A DNA stretch of 64,000 nt from Pollutimonas sp. M17 (GTDB lineage: Bacteria > Pseudomonadota > Gammaproteobacteria > Burkholderiales > Burkholderiaceae_B). Below the pieces are notes generated by a model that was given only the letters and a program-made list of their open reading frames with translations, was not told the DNA's origin and did not search any database. Shown here piece by piece: positions 1 through 8,463 of the stretch. Position 1 is the stretch's first letter. Each line of letters begins with the position of its first letter. The DNA is taken from NCBI RefSeq assembly GCF_025836975.1, contig NZ_CP107548.1, forward strand, positions 372,001 to 436,000, given 5' to 3'. The position numbers and the translations under genes were made by a program.

Positions 1-345
1 GACGGGACCGGGATTGGCCATGCCGGTGGTCTCGATGATGACGCGTTCGAAATTCAACTGACCGGCCTGGCGCTTGACGCGCAGCTCGTTGAGCGTGCGC
101 ATGAGATCGCCGCGCACCGTGCAGCATACGCAGCCGTTGCTCAGTTCGACGATTTCCTCTTCGCTGTCTTGCACCAGCAGGTCGTTGTCGATGCTTTCCG
201 GCCCGAATTCGTTTTCGATGACGGCAATGCGGCGCCCGTGATACTCGGTCAGAATGCGCTTGAGCAGGGTGGTTTTTCCTGCGCCAAGAAAACCTGTAAG
301 TATGGTTACCGGAACCATTTTTCCGGTGTCAATAGCGGCTTTCAT
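1..345 (-). CDS. CobW/G3E-family GTPase, probable zinc metallochaperone (3' end beyond window)
   Basis: Only the first 115 codons are inside the window. They show a P-loop GFLGAGKTT (residues 18-26) and the CobW-type metal motif CVCC (residues 72-75, within GCVCCTVR). G3E GTPases of this group load or traffic metals, and those next to zur are usually zinc chaperones (family knowledge). The gene lies downstream of zur on the same strand after a 147-bp gap, which supports a role in zinc limitation. An in-frame ATG nine codons later (318) begins MVPVTILTGF, which matches typical family N-termini, so the true start may be there. The 147-bp gap shows no clear second Zur box. Confidence 0.85.
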   Translation of the reverse strand, partial: MKAAIDTGKMVPVTILTGFLGAGKTTLLKRILTEYHGRRIAVIENEFGPESIDNDLLVQDSEEEIVELSNGCVCCTVRGDLMRTLNELRVKRQAGQLNFERVIIETTGMANPGPV

Positions 346-492
346 CGTGTGCCTCGCAAGCACGGCCCGAACACCTGTACCGCCGGCGTGTCAGCAAGCG
401 GCTATATCATGGATTCGTACCGCGCAAAAAAACTCAACGTGCGATTACATCACAGCATACGCTTTAGAGCAAACATGCGCTGGATATGTGTA

Positions 493-963
493 TTAATGCG
501 CGTGCGGGCTGCATCTCCTGCATAGCGCACGCAGCTCTGTTTCGTGGTCGGAGAGCTCGAAACCCGCGTCGGCCACCTTGCGGGCCAGCTGGCGGCTGAG
601 GCCGGGGTCGCTCAGTTCGGCCACGGCGCCGCACTGTGTGCACACCACCAGCAGGTCGTGCGGCTCGCCGGCCGCGTCCATGCAGGCCGTCCAGGCGTTG
701 ATGGCGTCCAGCCTGTGAACCAGGCCTTCGTCCACCAGGAAATCCAGCGCCCGGTAGACGGTGGGGGGCGCCGCGCCGGGCTGAACGGCGCGAATCAGGT
801 CCAGCAGCTCGTAGGCTTTGACGCTGCGATGCTCGGCCAGCAGGATCTCCAGGACCTTGCGGCGTATGGGGGTAAGCCGCTTGCCCCGTTGCACGCACAG
901 CGATTCGGCGGTGCGCAACTGTGCTGCGAGGGCAGCCGGCTGTGTCGAATGTTTGGCTGGCAT
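493..963 (-). CDS. zur: Fur-family zinc uptake regulator Zur
   Basis: A 156-residue Fur-family repressor. The N-terminal winged helix (about residues 20-85) contains TPIRRKVLEIL and PPTVYRALDFL. The C-terminal half carries two CxxC motifs, CTQC and CRRC, which form the structural zinc site of the family, and the protein ends in HAH. The gene is divergent from znuCBA, and a palindromic Zur box lies between them at about 1051, which favours Zur over Fur or Mur. The expected role is zinc-dependent repression of znuCBA and probably of itself, since the box is shared. Family assignment is firm; zinc specificity is inferred from context. Confidence 0.9.
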   Translation of the reverse strand: MPAKHSTQPAALAAQLRTAESLCVQRGKRLTPIRRKVLEILLAEHRSVKAYELLDLIRAVQPGAAPPTVYRALDFLVDEGLVHRLDAINAWTACMDAAGEPHDLLVVCTQCGAVAELSDPGLSRQLARKVADAGFELSDHETELRALCRRCSPHAH

Positions 964-1048
964 GGCTCTGCTCTATGTGTAAAAAGGAGGCGTTTGCGGC
1001 GGCAGTGTAGTACGGCCGAAGCGGCTCCGCGCGGCAAAATCCCCGGCT

Positions 1049-1065
1049 ATGTTATAACATAACGG
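1049..1065. promoter_or_regulatory. Zur box between zur and znuCBA
   Basis: The sequence GTTATAACATAAC (1051-1063) is a perfect inverted repeat (GTTAT, 3-nt spacer, ATAAC) and matches the core of the known Zur operator TGTTATAWTATAACA. It lies 88 bp from the zur start and 50 bp before the first downstream ORF, and contains TATAAC on both strands. A bound repressor would therefore cover a -10 element in either direction. Site recognition is by eye. Confidence 0.8.
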
Positions 1066-1112
1066 CCAGGCGGACAGGCGATTCGCCGCCCTTCATCCCG
1101 ATTTTCACTTTC

Positions 1113-1262
1113 ATGCACCGTTCTCCTTCCACGACTTCCCGGGGACCCCGAACTTATCGCGGCTCGGCTTTGCTGGCTTCATGCATCCGGCGCATGGCCT
1201 ATATGCTGCTGGCCATCGCTTTTCTGTGGTGCCTGACGGCCTGGGCCTTGCAGTGGTGGTAG
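1113..1262 (+). CDS. Small 49-residue membrane ORF between the Zur box and znuC
   Basis: This short reading frame encodes a basic N-terminal half and then a hydrophobic, Trp-rich stretch (AYMLLAIAFLWCLTAWALQ, residues 29-47), which looks like one transmembrane helix. It ends 8 bp before the znuC ATG and would be the first cistron under the Zur box. No strong ribosome-binding site precedes the ATG at 1113; an internal ATG at 1194 would leave only the helix. It may be a real zinc-regulated small protein, a leader peptide that couples translation to znuC, or a chance ORF. I do not recognise a family. Confidence 0.4.
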   Translation: MHRSPSTTSRGPRTYRGSALLASCIRRMAYMLLAIAFLWCLTAWALQWW

Positions 1263-1270
1263 GGGCGGCC

Positions 1271-1987
1271 ATGGCAAGCACGGTCATTGAACTGGATCAG
1301 GTATCGCTGGGCTGGCGGGACCGCGTGGCGGTGCGCGACGTGTCGGGCGTGTTTGCGCGGGGCTCGCTCACCGCGATCGTGGGGCCCAACGGGGCCGGCA
1401 AATCGACCCTGGTCAAAGGCATCATGGGCCTGGTCAGCCCGTTGCGCGGCCAGATCCGCCTGGCGGACGATGCCCGTACGCAAATTGCCTGTCTGCCGCA
1501 ATTGGGCGAGCTGGACCGCAGCTTTCCCATCACTGTCTACGATCTGGTCGCCATGGGCGCATGGCGGCGCGTGGGCGCATGGAAGCATTTCGACGCGGCC
1601 GAGCGCGAGCGCGTGCAGTCGGCGCTGGATGTCGTGGGCCTGGCCGATTTCGGATCGCGCATCATCGGCACCTTATCCGGCGGCCAGCTGCAGCGTGCGC
1701 TCTTCGCCCGCCTGCTGCTGCACGATGCGGCCACTCTGCTGCTGGACGAGCCTTTCGCGGCCGTGGACCGACACACGACGGACGATCTGATGGCCTTGCT
1801 GCACCGATGGCATGACGAGGGGCGCACGGTCATTGCCGTGCTGCACGATCTGGATATGGTGCGGGCCCATTTCCCGCAGGCCTTGCTGATGGCGGGGCAG
1901 GCGGTGGCCTGGGGACCGACCGAAACGGTGCTGACGCCGGAGAACCTGCATCTGGCGCGCCATTTGTGCGCGGGAGACTACTTGTGA
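1271..1987 (+). CDS. znuC: Zinc ABC transporter ATP-binding protein ZnuC
   Basis: A 238-residue ABC ATPase with Walker A GPNGAGKST (residues 38-46), signature LSGGQLQRALFA, Walker B LLLDEP followed by FAAVD, and the H-loop AVLHDLD. The frame is open upstream to 1181, but the ATG at 1271 gives the usual family N-terminus (MASTVIELDQVSL), so that start is preferred. The stop overlaps the permease start as TGATG, indicating translational coupling. With ZnuB it forms the inner-membrane importer for Zn2+; Mn2+ is an alternative for this ABC cluster, but the adjacent zur favours zinc. Confidence 0.9.
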   Translation: MASTVIELDQVSLGWRDRVAVRDVSGVFARGSLTAIVGPNGAGKSTLVKGIMGLVSPLRGQIRLADDARTQIACLPQLGELDRSFPITVYDLVAMGAWRRVGAWKHFDAAERERVQSALDVVGLADFGSRIIGTLSGGQLQRALFARLLLHDAATLLLDEPFAAVDRHTTDDLMALLHRWHDEGRTVIAVLHDLDMVRAHFPQALLMAGQAVAWGPTETVLTPENLHLARHLCAGDYL

Positions 1988-2886
1988 TGTGGCTGATAGA
2001 CTGGCTGTTCGGCCCCTTCATCGACTACGGCTTCATGCGCCGCGCATTGGCGGGCTCTTTGGCGCTGGCATTCGCGGCGGGGCCCCTGGGCGTTTTCTTG
2101 GTGCTGCGCCGCATGAGCCTGATGGGCGACGCCATGGCCCACGCCATTTTGCCCGGCGTGGCGGTGGGCTTCCTGACCGCGGGATTGTCCCTGGGCGCCA
2201 TGACGCTGGGGGGCATGGTCACCGGCCTGGTGGTGGCCATGCTGGCCGGCACCGTGGCGCGCCTGACCCCGCAGCGCGAGGATGCAAGCTTTGCCGCCTT
2301 TTATCTGGTTTCCCTTGGCCTGGGCGTGCTGCTGGTGTCCCTGCGGGGTTCCAATATGGATCTGATCCACGTCCTGTTCGGCACGGTGCTGGGCCTCGAT
2401 GATGCGGCGCTGCTGCTGGTGACCTCCGCGTCCAGCGTGACCTTGCTGGTGCTTGCCCTGATCTTCCGGCCCCTGGTGTTGGAGTGCCTGGATCCCCTTT
2501 TCCTGCGCAGCCATGGATCGGCGGGCACCTTCATCCACATGGTCTTCCTGGTGCTGCTGGTGATGACGCTGGTTGCCGGCTTCCAGGTGTTGGGCACGCT
2601 GATGGTGGTGGGCATCATGATGCTGCCGGCGACCGCCGCGCGTTTCTGGGCGGGCTCCGCCGGCCGCCAGATGGCGCTGGCGGCCGCGCTGGGGGCCGTG
2701 GCCTCGTATGCGGGCCTGCTGCTTTCGTACTACGCCAATGTTCCGGCTTCACCGGCGATTATTCTTTCGGCAGGATGCATCTATTTCCTGTCGATTTTCT
2801 TCGGCCCCCTGGGCGGGCTGCTGCAAGCCGCGCGCCAGGCGCGCGCAAGGCGCCAGCGCCTGTCCCGCATTTCGGAGCAACTTTAA
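1987..2886 (+). CDS. znuB: Zinc ABC transporter permease ZnuB
   Basis: A 299-residue very hydrophobic protein of the ABC-3 (ZnuB/MntB) permease family with about eight membrane segments. Typical family stretches are visible, such as RRMSLMGDAMAHAILPGVA near the N-terminus and GTLMVVGIMMLPATAARF in the C-terminal third. The ATG at 1987 overlaps the znuC stop, and its own stop overlaps the next ATG (TAATG at 2884-2888), so the three genes form one coupled unit. It is the membrane channel of the zinc importer. Confidence 0.9.
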   Translation: MWLIDWLFGPFIDYGFMRRALAGSLALAFAAGPLGVFLVLRRMSLMGDAMAHAILPGVAVGFLTAGLSLGAMTLGGMVTGLVVAMLAGTVARLTPQREDASFAAFYLVSLGLGVLLVSLRGSNMDLIHVLFGTVLGLDDAALLLVTSASSVTLLVLALIFRPLVLECLDPLFLRSHGSAGTFIHMVFLVLLVMTLVAGFQVLGTLMVVGIMMLPATAARFWAGSAGRQMALAAALGAVASYAGLLLSYYANVPASPAIILSAGCIYFLSIFFGPLGGLLQAARQARARRQRLSRISEQL

Positions 2887-3908
2887 TGGTCCACGCCAAT
2901 ACAGCTTATGGTTTCTCCATGACGCGCCGAACAGTACTCGGGGCGCTGGCGGGCCTTGCGCTGGCCGCCGCGATATCCCCGGCATCGGCGGCCCGCGGGC
3001 CGGCGGCCGGTGCGCCGCTCAAGGTCGTCGCCAGCTTTTCCATCCTGGGCGACATGGTCCGGGAGATCGGCGGGGAGAATGTGGCATTGACCACTCTGGT
3101 TGGAGCGAACGGCGATGTGCATTCCTTTGAACCGTCGCCCCAGGACGCGAAAGCGTTGTCCCAGGCCGAGGTATTGGTGCTGAACGGGCTGGACTTCGAA
3201 GGCTGGCTTCCTCGACTGGTGCAGTCATCGGGCTTCAAGGGTCGCCAGATCCTGGCATCCAAAGGCATCGCCGTGCGCCGCTTGAGCGCCGACGAGGTGG
3301 CGGGCGGCGACAGCCATGGGCGCGACCGCGACGGTCATGATCATGATGACCCGGGGCACGGCCATCACCATGCCGTTGGCGATGTCGACCCCCATGCCTG
3401 GCAGGACCTGCGCAACGGTAAGATCTATGCCCAGAACATCGCCGACGGGCTGGCGCAGGCCGATCCCCCGCGCGGCGGCTATTACAAGATGCGGGCGAAG
3501 CTGTATATCGACAAAATGAGCAAGCTCGATGCGGAAATCAGGAGCGCGCTGGCCGATATACCGGCGAACCGGCGCGTGGTGATTACCTCGCACGATGCGT
3601 TCGGCTATTTTGCGCAGGCCTATGGCATACGCTTCATCGCGGTGGCGGGCCTGTCCAGCGAAGCCGAGCCGTCGGCCAGCGAACTGGCCGCCATCGTCGA
3701 TCGGGCCAGGAAGGAGCATGTGGCCGGCGTCTTCATCGAAAGCGGCACCAACTCCAGGCTGGTCAAGCAGCTGGCGCGCGAGACGGGGATAAAGATGGGC
3801 GGCACGCTGTATTCCGACGCGCTGGCGCCGGCCGATGCGCCGGCCGCAAGCTATCTGGGCATGTTCAGCTGGAACGCGGGCCGGCTTATCTATGTGCTGA
3901 CACGCTGA
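2886..3908 (+). CDS. znuA: Zinc ABC transporter periplasmic binding protein ZnuA
   Basis: A 340-residue periplasmic metal-binding protein. A signal peptide follows the second possible start (MTRRTVLGALAGLALA, ATG at 2919). The central region has a charged His/Asp-rich loop, residues about 138-170, with DGHDHDD and GHGHHH, the hallmark of zinc-type ZnuA rather than Mn-type proteins. Probable metal ligands are the His in VHSFEPS, the His in VDPHAW and the His in TSHDAFGYF. It captures Zn2+ and delivers it to ZnuB. The first ATG overlaps the znuB stop; both starts are plausible. Confidence 0.92.
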   Translation: MVHANTAYGFSMTRRTVLGALAGLALAAAISPASAARGPAAGAPLKVVASFSILGDMVREIGGENVALTTLVGANGDVHSFEPSPQDAKALSQAEVLVLNGLDFEGWLPRLVQSSGFKGRQILASKGIAVRRLSADEVAGGDSHGRDRDGHDHDDPGHGHHHAVGDVDPHAWQDLRNGKIYAQNIADGLAQADPPRGGYYKMRAKLYIDKMSKLDAEIRSALADIPANRRVVITSHDAFGYFAQAYGIRFIAVAGLSSEAEPSASELAAIVDRARKEHVAGVFIESGTNSRLVKQLARETGIKMGGTLYSDALAPADAPAASYLGMFSWNAGRLIYVLTR

Positions 3909-3967
3909 GCGCTGGCGGTGATCCGGCATCGGCCGGCTTTCATGGCGCCTTGGGCCGCGTCCGGGCG

Positions 3968-4918
3968 TCAGCGTTTCCTGCCCGCGCGGGGATGCGCCTG
4001 GTCGTAGACCTGGGCCAGGTGCTGGAAGTCCAGGCGGGTATAGATCTGCGTGGTCGAGATGTTGGCATGGCCCAGCATTTCCTGCACCGCCCGCAGGTCC
4101 TGGGCCGATTGCAGCATGTGGCTGGCGAAGCTGTGCCGCAGGCTGTGCGGATGCACATGCACCGGCAATCCCGCCAGTGTCGCCAGCTTGTCCAGCTGAA
4201 GCTGGACCACCCTGGGTGAAATCCGCTTCCCGCGCGCGCCCAGGAACAGGGCGCAACGGGCGTCCATGCCGGCCGACGGATCCAGCAGGCTGTCGCGCAC
4301 ATCCAGCCACCGCTCGATGGCGGCGATGGCTTGCGCGCCCAGCGGCACGTTGCGGGTTTTGCCGCCTTTGCCCTTGACGATGGCTTCATGCTCCTGCAGC
4401 TGCACCCAGCTTTGCGACTCGTACGATTCCTGGCGGGCATAGCGCCAGTCCAGGCTGACCAGTTCGGCCAGGCGCAGGCCGCTGGAGTACAGGATCTCGA
4501 ACATGGCCTGGTCGCGGCATTCGATCGGGGTTTCAGGCGCCGGCAGGCCGGGCCTGTCCAGCAAGACCTGGGCCTGTTCCACGGACAGGGCCTTGGGCAG
4601 GCTGCGGGGAGCCTTGGGCGCGCGCACGCCCGCCGCGGGATTGGCTTCCATGCCGGCGCCCGGTGCCCACCATTGATAGAAGCCACGCCAGGCGGCCAGG
4701 GCCCGGGCCAGGCTGCGCGGCTTCAGTCCTTGTCCGTGCAGGCGGGCGATGGCCTGGCGGATGTGGCTTTCGGTGTACTGTTCGAGCGCGGTGCCGGCGT
4801 GGCACTGGATCAGGTGGCGCAGGTCCTGGCGATAGCCCGCCAGGGTATGTTCCGAGTAGCGCCGGTTGGCCCGTAGATGGGCAAGCCATTGCTCCATGGG
4901 ATTGGGCAAGGCATGCAT
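3968..4918 (-). CDS. xerC: Tyrosine recombinase XerC
   Basis: A 316-residue tyrosine recombinase. The N-terminal SAM-like core-binding domain has MEQWLAHLRANRRYSEHTL, and the catalytic domain shows the expected residues: Arg in SSGLRLAELVSL, Lys in KGKGGKTR, His-x-x-Arg in HSLRHSFASHML, His in LGHANIS and Tyr in TQIYTRLDF. It resolves chromosome dimers at dif with XerD. Its place upstream of DUF484 and dapF is the conserved housekeeping arrangement of xerC in proteobacteria, so it is not a mobile-element integrase. It starts 9 bp beyond the DUF484 stop and probably belongs to the same minus-strand operon. Confidence 0.93.
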   Translation of the reverse strand: MHALPNPMEQWLAHLRANRRYSEHTLAGYRQDLRHLIQCHAGTALEQYTESHIRQAIARLHGQGLKPRSLARALAAWRGFYQWWAPGAGMEANPAAGVRAPKAPRSLPKALSVEQAQVLLDRPGLPAPETPIECRDQAMFEILYSSGLRLAELVSLDWRYARQESYESQSWVQLQEHEAIVKGKGGKTRNVPLGAQAIAAIERWLDVRDSLLDPSAGMDARCALFLGARGKRISPRVVQLQLDKLATLAGLPVHVHPHSLRHSFASHMLQSAQDLRAVQEMLGHANISTTQIYTRLDFQHLAQVYDQAHPRAGRKR

Positions 4919-4927
4919 GCTGAACCC

Positions 4928-5614
4928 CTATGCGTAGTCGTCCTGGTCGGGCGAGCCGCGCAGCCGCGACAGGCTGGCGCTGGCCAGCTGGTTTATGGTG
5001 TCCAGAAAGGCCGTGCCCATGTCGGGGGTGAAGCGCTCGGCTTCGTCCGAGCCCAGGACCAGCAGGCCGATGGGCTCGCTGCTGCCTGGGGGCCGCAGGC
5101 CGATGATGGCCAGGGATGCGGGAGCCGTGCCCAGCCAGCCAGCGGCCTCCTGGTCACGCAAAGGGCCGCAATACGGCTTGACCAGCTCGCGCGCATAGGC
5201 CCTGATCGATTCGGTCACGTCTTCGTTGAACTCGCTGCCGGTCAGCCGGGGCAGGTCCCAGACCCGCAAGGCGATGGTGGGCAGGTCGAACAAGTCGCCC
5301 AGGCTGCGCACGATATGCGCCGGAATCTGGCTGGCGTCGTCCTCGGCCAGCATGCGGCAGCACCAGTCGTTCAGGGTCTTGCTGATTCTTTCGTTGCCGC
5401 TGGCGTTGTGGACCAGGCCGGACAATTGCCATTCCAGGTCCTTGGCGCGCGCGCGCAAGGTCATGATCTGCCGTTCGCCCAGGGATATGGCGCGCGTTTC
5501 GTTGGGGTGGGGCACGCGCAGGTTGGCGAACAGTTCGGCATGCTCCTGGAAGAAGGCCGGGTGGGTTTGCAGGAAATGCGCGACGTCGTCGGCGGAAAGG
5601 CTGTCTTCGGTCAT
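4928..5614 (-). CDS. DUF484 family protein (GAF-like domain)
   Basis: A 228-residue member of the DUF484 family, recognised by its N-terminus ([19 protein letters not shown]) and the following LRVPHPNE and SLGERQI segments. The rest resembles a GAF-like sensory fold, and no catalytic residues are known. The family sits between dapF and xerC in many proteobacteria, as here, but its function is not established. The ATG at 5614 overlaps the dapF stop by 4 bp, implying coupled translation. A much longer frame is open upstream, but only this start fits the family length. Confidence 0.88.
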   Translation of the reverse strand: MTEDSLSADDVAHFLQTHPAFFQEHAELFANLRVPHPNETRAISLGERQIMTLRARAKDLEWQLSGLVHNASGNERISKTLNDWCCRMLAEDDASQIPAHIVRSLGDLFDLPTIALRVWDLPRLTGSEFNEDVTESIRAYARELVKPYCGPLRDQEAAGWLGTAPASLAIIGLRPPGSSEPIGLLVLGSDEAERFTPDMGTAFLDTINQLASASLSRLRGSPDQDDYA

Positions 5615-6507
5615 GGCGTCAGTGCATCCTTGTTGGTGAGTTGTTCTGTCAAAGCGTCGATGTCGACTTGGCCGGAAAACACGGTGGCGGCGGGGCCGCT
5701 CATGCGCAGGCCACCCTGGTCGTCCCAGGCCACGGTCAGCCGCCCGCCGCGGGTATGGACCTGCACGGGGCTGTCCAGCAGGCCGCGCCGTATGCCGGCG
5801 ACCACCGCGGCGCAGGCGCCGGTTCCGCAGGCCAGGGTTTCGCCGGCCCCGCGTTCGTAGACGCGCAACTTGATGGCATGCCGATCGAGCACTTGCATGA
5901 AGCCGGCGTTGACGCGCTGCGCGAAACGCGGATGCGACTCGATCAGCGGCCCGGCCGTCCCGACGGGCGCCGTGTCGGTATCGGCCACCACCTGCACCGC
6001 ATGGGGATTGGAAATGGCCACCAGGGACAGCACGGCATCCCCATGGCCCGGCAAGGGCAGGGTCCATACGGTGTCGCCGCCGCAGGGCGCCGATTGCAGG
6101 TCCCGGGTGTCGAAGGCAAGCGCCTCGGGTTCGAAGCGGGTCTGGCCCATTTCGACCGAAACGCCGTCGGCGCCGGAGTTGTCGAGCGTGATGAGCCCGG
6201 TGCTGATCTCGGCGCGCAGCGGATTGCGCCGCGACAGGCCCTGCTCGTGGACGAAGCGCACGAAGCAGCGCGCGCCATTGCCGCAATGCTCGACTTCGCC
6301 GCCATCGGCGTTGAAGATGCGATAGCGGAAATCGGCCTCGGGATGGGCCGGGTTCTCGACCAGCAGGATCTGGTCGGCACCCACGCCGAAATGGCGGTCC
6401 GCCAGCGCTCGCGCCCGGTCGGGCGTCATTTCGATGGATTGGCGCACGCCGTCCAGCACCACGAAATCGTTGCCGGCGCCGTGCATTTTTACGAAGTTCC
6501 AGATCAT
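5611..6507 (-). CDS. dapF: Diaminopimelate epimerase
   Basis: A 298-residue DapF. The N-terminal signature [14 protein letters not shown] is intact, and the two catalytic cysteines are visible in [10 protein letters not shown] and [10 protein letters not shown]. It interconverts LL- and meso-diaminopimelate for lysine and peptidoglycan synthesis in the cytoplasm. Length and motifs match the family. It is the third gene of a minus-strand series (acyltransferases, dapF, DUF484, xerC) and overlaps DUF484 by 4 bp. Confidence 0.96.
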   Translation of the reverse strand: MIWNFVKMHGAGNDFVVLDGVRQSIEMTPDRARALADRHFGVGADQILLVENPAHPEADFRYRIFNADGGEVEHCGNGARCFVRFVHEQGLSRRNPLRAEISTGLITLDNSGADGVSVEMGQTRFEPEALAFDTRDLQSAPCGGDTVWTLPLPGHGDAVLSLVAISNPHAVQVVADTDTAPVGTAGPLIESHPRFAQRVNAGFMQVLDRHAIKLRVYERGAGETLACGTGACAAVVAGIRRGLLDSPVQVHTRGGRLTVAWDDQGGLRMSGPAATVFSGQVDIDALTEQLTNKDALTP

Positions 6508-6549
6508 GGTGGCAATTATCCCGGATTAGCGCCGGTTTGTCCGCAGCGG

Positions 6550-7440
6550 TCAATAAAAGCGGGCCTGGCCTTCGGGGCGCGTCTTGAACCGGCGGTGCAC
6601 CCAGTAATACTGGGGCGGATCCGCCCTGACCCAGTCTTCGATCAAGCGGTTCAGGCGGGCCGTGGCGTCTTCCGCCGTTTGCTCCCCGGGGAAGTCGTCG
6701 AGCGGAGGCAGGACGTCCACGTGGTAGCGTCCGGTCTCGGCATCGAGCCGGCTGATGATGGGCACCACCGCGGCGTCCCACGTCCTGGCTATCTGGGCCG
6801 TGGTCAGCAGCGTGGCCGCCGGCACGCCGAAGAAGGGCAGGAAGGCGGCGCCCGCCCGACCGAAGTCCATGTCGGGCAGGTAGTACACCGGTATGCCGTT
6901 GCGCAGATGGCGTATCAGGCCACGTACGCCGTCATGGCGGCTGACCAGGTGCACCGTGTTGAACCGCCCCCTGCCTTCGCGCACCATGGCGTCCACATCC
7001 GCATCGCTCTGGCGGGTATACATGGTGGCCGATTCCTTCAGGAACAGGGTCAGGCGCGTCGCGGCGGCGTCCAGGCCTATGAAGTGCGGCGCCAGCAGAA
7101 TGATCCTGCGCCCGGCCTTGAGCAGTTCGTCCAGATGCTCCAGCCCCGTTATGGGCGTGGCCTGCTGTATGGCCGGCGCGGGCCCGAACCAGCATAGCCC
7201 CCGGTCCACCACCGACTGCGCCAGCAGATGGAAGTGGCGATGCAGCCATGCCTCGCGTTCTTCTTCCGGATGGTCGGGAAAGCACAAGGCCAGGTTGGTG
7301 CGCACGATGTGCGCGCGGGAGCGCATCAACCGGGCCGCCAGCCAGCCCAGCACCCGTGCCCAGCGCTTGCGGGTCGTCGTGGAACTGCGGCCGAAATAAG
7401 CGAAGAGGGAGCGGAGCAGGGGAAGTTTGTTGAAGGTCAT
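6550..7440 (-). CDS. LpxL/HtrB-family lipid A acyltransferase (HX4D type)
   Basis: A 296-residue inner-membrane acyltransferase of the lipid A late-acyltransferase family. The catalytic motif H-x4-D is present as HFIGLD inside LLAPHFIGLDAAATRL, and the conserved C-terminal part PQYYWVHRRFKTRP is intact. These enzymes add a secondary acyl chain to Kdo2-lipid A. The ATG at 7440 overlaps the stop of the next acyltransferase by 4 bp, so the pair is translated together. Which acyl chain or position each enzyme uses cannot be read from the sequence. Confidence 0.88.
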   Translation of the reverse strand: MTFNKLPLLRSLFAYFGRSSTTTRKRWARVLGWLAARLMRSRAHIVRTNLALCFPDHPEEEREAWLHRHFHLLAQSVVDRGLCWFGPAPAIQQATPITGLEHLDELLKAGRRIILLAPHFIGLDAAATRLTLFLKESATMYTRQSDADVDAMVREGRGRFNTVHLVSRHDGVRGLIRHLRNGIPVYYLPDMDFGRAGAAFLPFFGVPAATLLTTAQIARTWDAAVVPIISRLDAETGRYHVDVLPPLDDFPGEQTAEDATARLNRLIEDWVRADPPQYYWVHRRFKTRPEGQARFY

Positions 7441-8291
7441 TGCGAGGCATCCCGCGGACGCGGCGGCGCGTCGGGAGGGATCTTGTAGCGGTTGTAGCTC
7501 CACAGGTACTGCTGCGGAAAGCGGCGGATCAGGGTTTCCATGGCGCTGTTGATGGCGGCGGCCAGGGCTTGCGGTTCGGCCGCCAGCGGCTCGGCCAGCC
7601 GCACATAGTGGATGCGCCAGCCCTGGCCGCCGGGCAGGCGTTCGCCGGCGGTAAGGATGACGGCAACGCCGGTCTGCAAGGCCAGCTTGGCGGCCAGCGT
7701 CATGGTATAGGCGGGTTTGCCGAAAAACGGCGCCCACACGCCCTCTCCGCTGCCAGGCACCTGGTCGGGCAGCATGCCCACGGCTTCCCCGCGTTTCAGG
7801 GCGCGGACGAATTCACGCACGCCCTGCAGCGTGGCCGGCACGGCCTTCAGGCCCGATGTATTGCGCGCCTGTTCCATGACGGGCTCCAGAAAGGCCTGGC
7901 GCGGCGGCCGGTACATGACGGTGATGGGACCGTGCTGGATCAGATAGCGCGCCGTGATCTCGAAGCAGCCCAGGTGCGGCGTCAGGTACAGGATGCCCCG
8001 GCCTTCGGCCAGCGCCCGATGCACGACGGCGTCGTCGTCGCTGCGGGTCATGCGCAGGCATTCTTGGTTGCGCAGCCAGACTTTCGGGGTTTCCATGATC
8101 ATTGCGCCGGTTTCGGCCGCCGAGCGCCGCGCGAACACCGGGTCGGTGTAGCCCGCCTGCGCGGCATTGGCCCGCAAGCGCGTGCGATACCGGCCCGGCC
8201 AGGCATACACCAGGCGCCCCGCCGCGCGGCCCAGACCGTGAAGCAGGGACAGCGGCAAGCGGGCGAGCAAGCGGAACAAGACCAGAAGCAT
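7437..8291 (-). CDS. LpxL/HtrB-family lipid A acyltransferase (HX4E type)
   Basis: A 284-residue second lipid A acyltransferase, first gene of the minus-strand series. Its catalytic motif is the H-x4-E variant (HLGCFE in LTPHLGCFEITAR), unlike the H-x4-D of its partner, and the family end motif PQQYLWSYNRYK is present. The protein starts with a hydrophobic anchor (LLVLFRLLARLPLSLLHGL). Two adjacent LpxL-type genes are also known in Bordetella, where they add different secondary acyl chains; by analogy the two probably divide that task here. It is divergent from metK. Confidence 0.87.
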   Translation of the reverse strand: MLLVLFRLLARLPLSLLHGLGRAAGRLVYAWPGRYRTRLRANAAQAGYTDPVFARRSAAETGAMIMETPKVWLRNQECLRMTRSDDDAVVHRALAEGRGILYLTPHLGCFEITARYLIQHGPITVMYRPPRQAFLEPVMEQARNTSGLKAVPATLQGVREFVRALKRGEAVGMLPDQVPGSGEGVWAPFFGKPAYTMTLAAKLALQTGVAVILTAGERLPGGQGWRIHYVRLAEPLAAEPQALAAAINSAMETLIRRFPQQYLWSYNRYKIPPDAPPRPRDASQ

Positions 8292-8350
8292 AAGTACAAC
8301 AATAACCCTTGTGCGATAGCTGAAAATTAATGCGCTGGCGTATTTTCGCT

Positions 8351-8356
8351 TAAAAT
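8351..8356 (+). promoter_or_regulatory. Candidate -10 element of the metK promoter
   Basis: TAAAAT matches the -10 consensus at 5 of 6 positions and would place the transcript start near 8362, exactly where the riboswitch candidate begins. No good -35 hexamer is visible at the right distance. Confidence 0.4.
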
Positions 8357-8360
8357 GAGG

Positions 8361-8440
8361 TTCATCGCTGAGTTAACCGACAACTTGCGGGGCGATGCCG
8401 GGCCGTTTTCAACAGCGGCCCGCAAATAATCCGCTAAAGC
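8361..8440 (+). promoter_or_regulatory. SAM-II-like riboswitch candidate upstream of metK
   Basis: A perfect 6-bp stem (CATCGC 8363-8368 with GCGATG 8392-8397) encloses a loop beginning TGAGTTAACCG, close to the SAM-II loop GAUUUAACCG. CGGG in that loop (8388-8391) can pair with TCCG (8430-8433) directly before CTAAAG, giving the pseudoknot and the conserved GCUAAA of SAM-II. Unlike minimal SAM-II, a perfect 7-bp hairpin (CGGGCCG 8399-8405 with CGGCCCG 8416-8422) is inserted between stem and pseudoknot. Its place before the SAM synthetase gene fits feedback by SAM. The comparison is from memory of the class, not from a covariance search. Confidence 0.6.
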
Positions 8441-8463
8441 GTCGCGCCCTGATCACCACTGCT

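Noticed and set aside
3968-4918. Tyrosine recombinase as a sign of an integrated element
   Set aside because: It lies in the conserved xerC-DUF484-dapF order with no attachment repeats or phage genes nearby.
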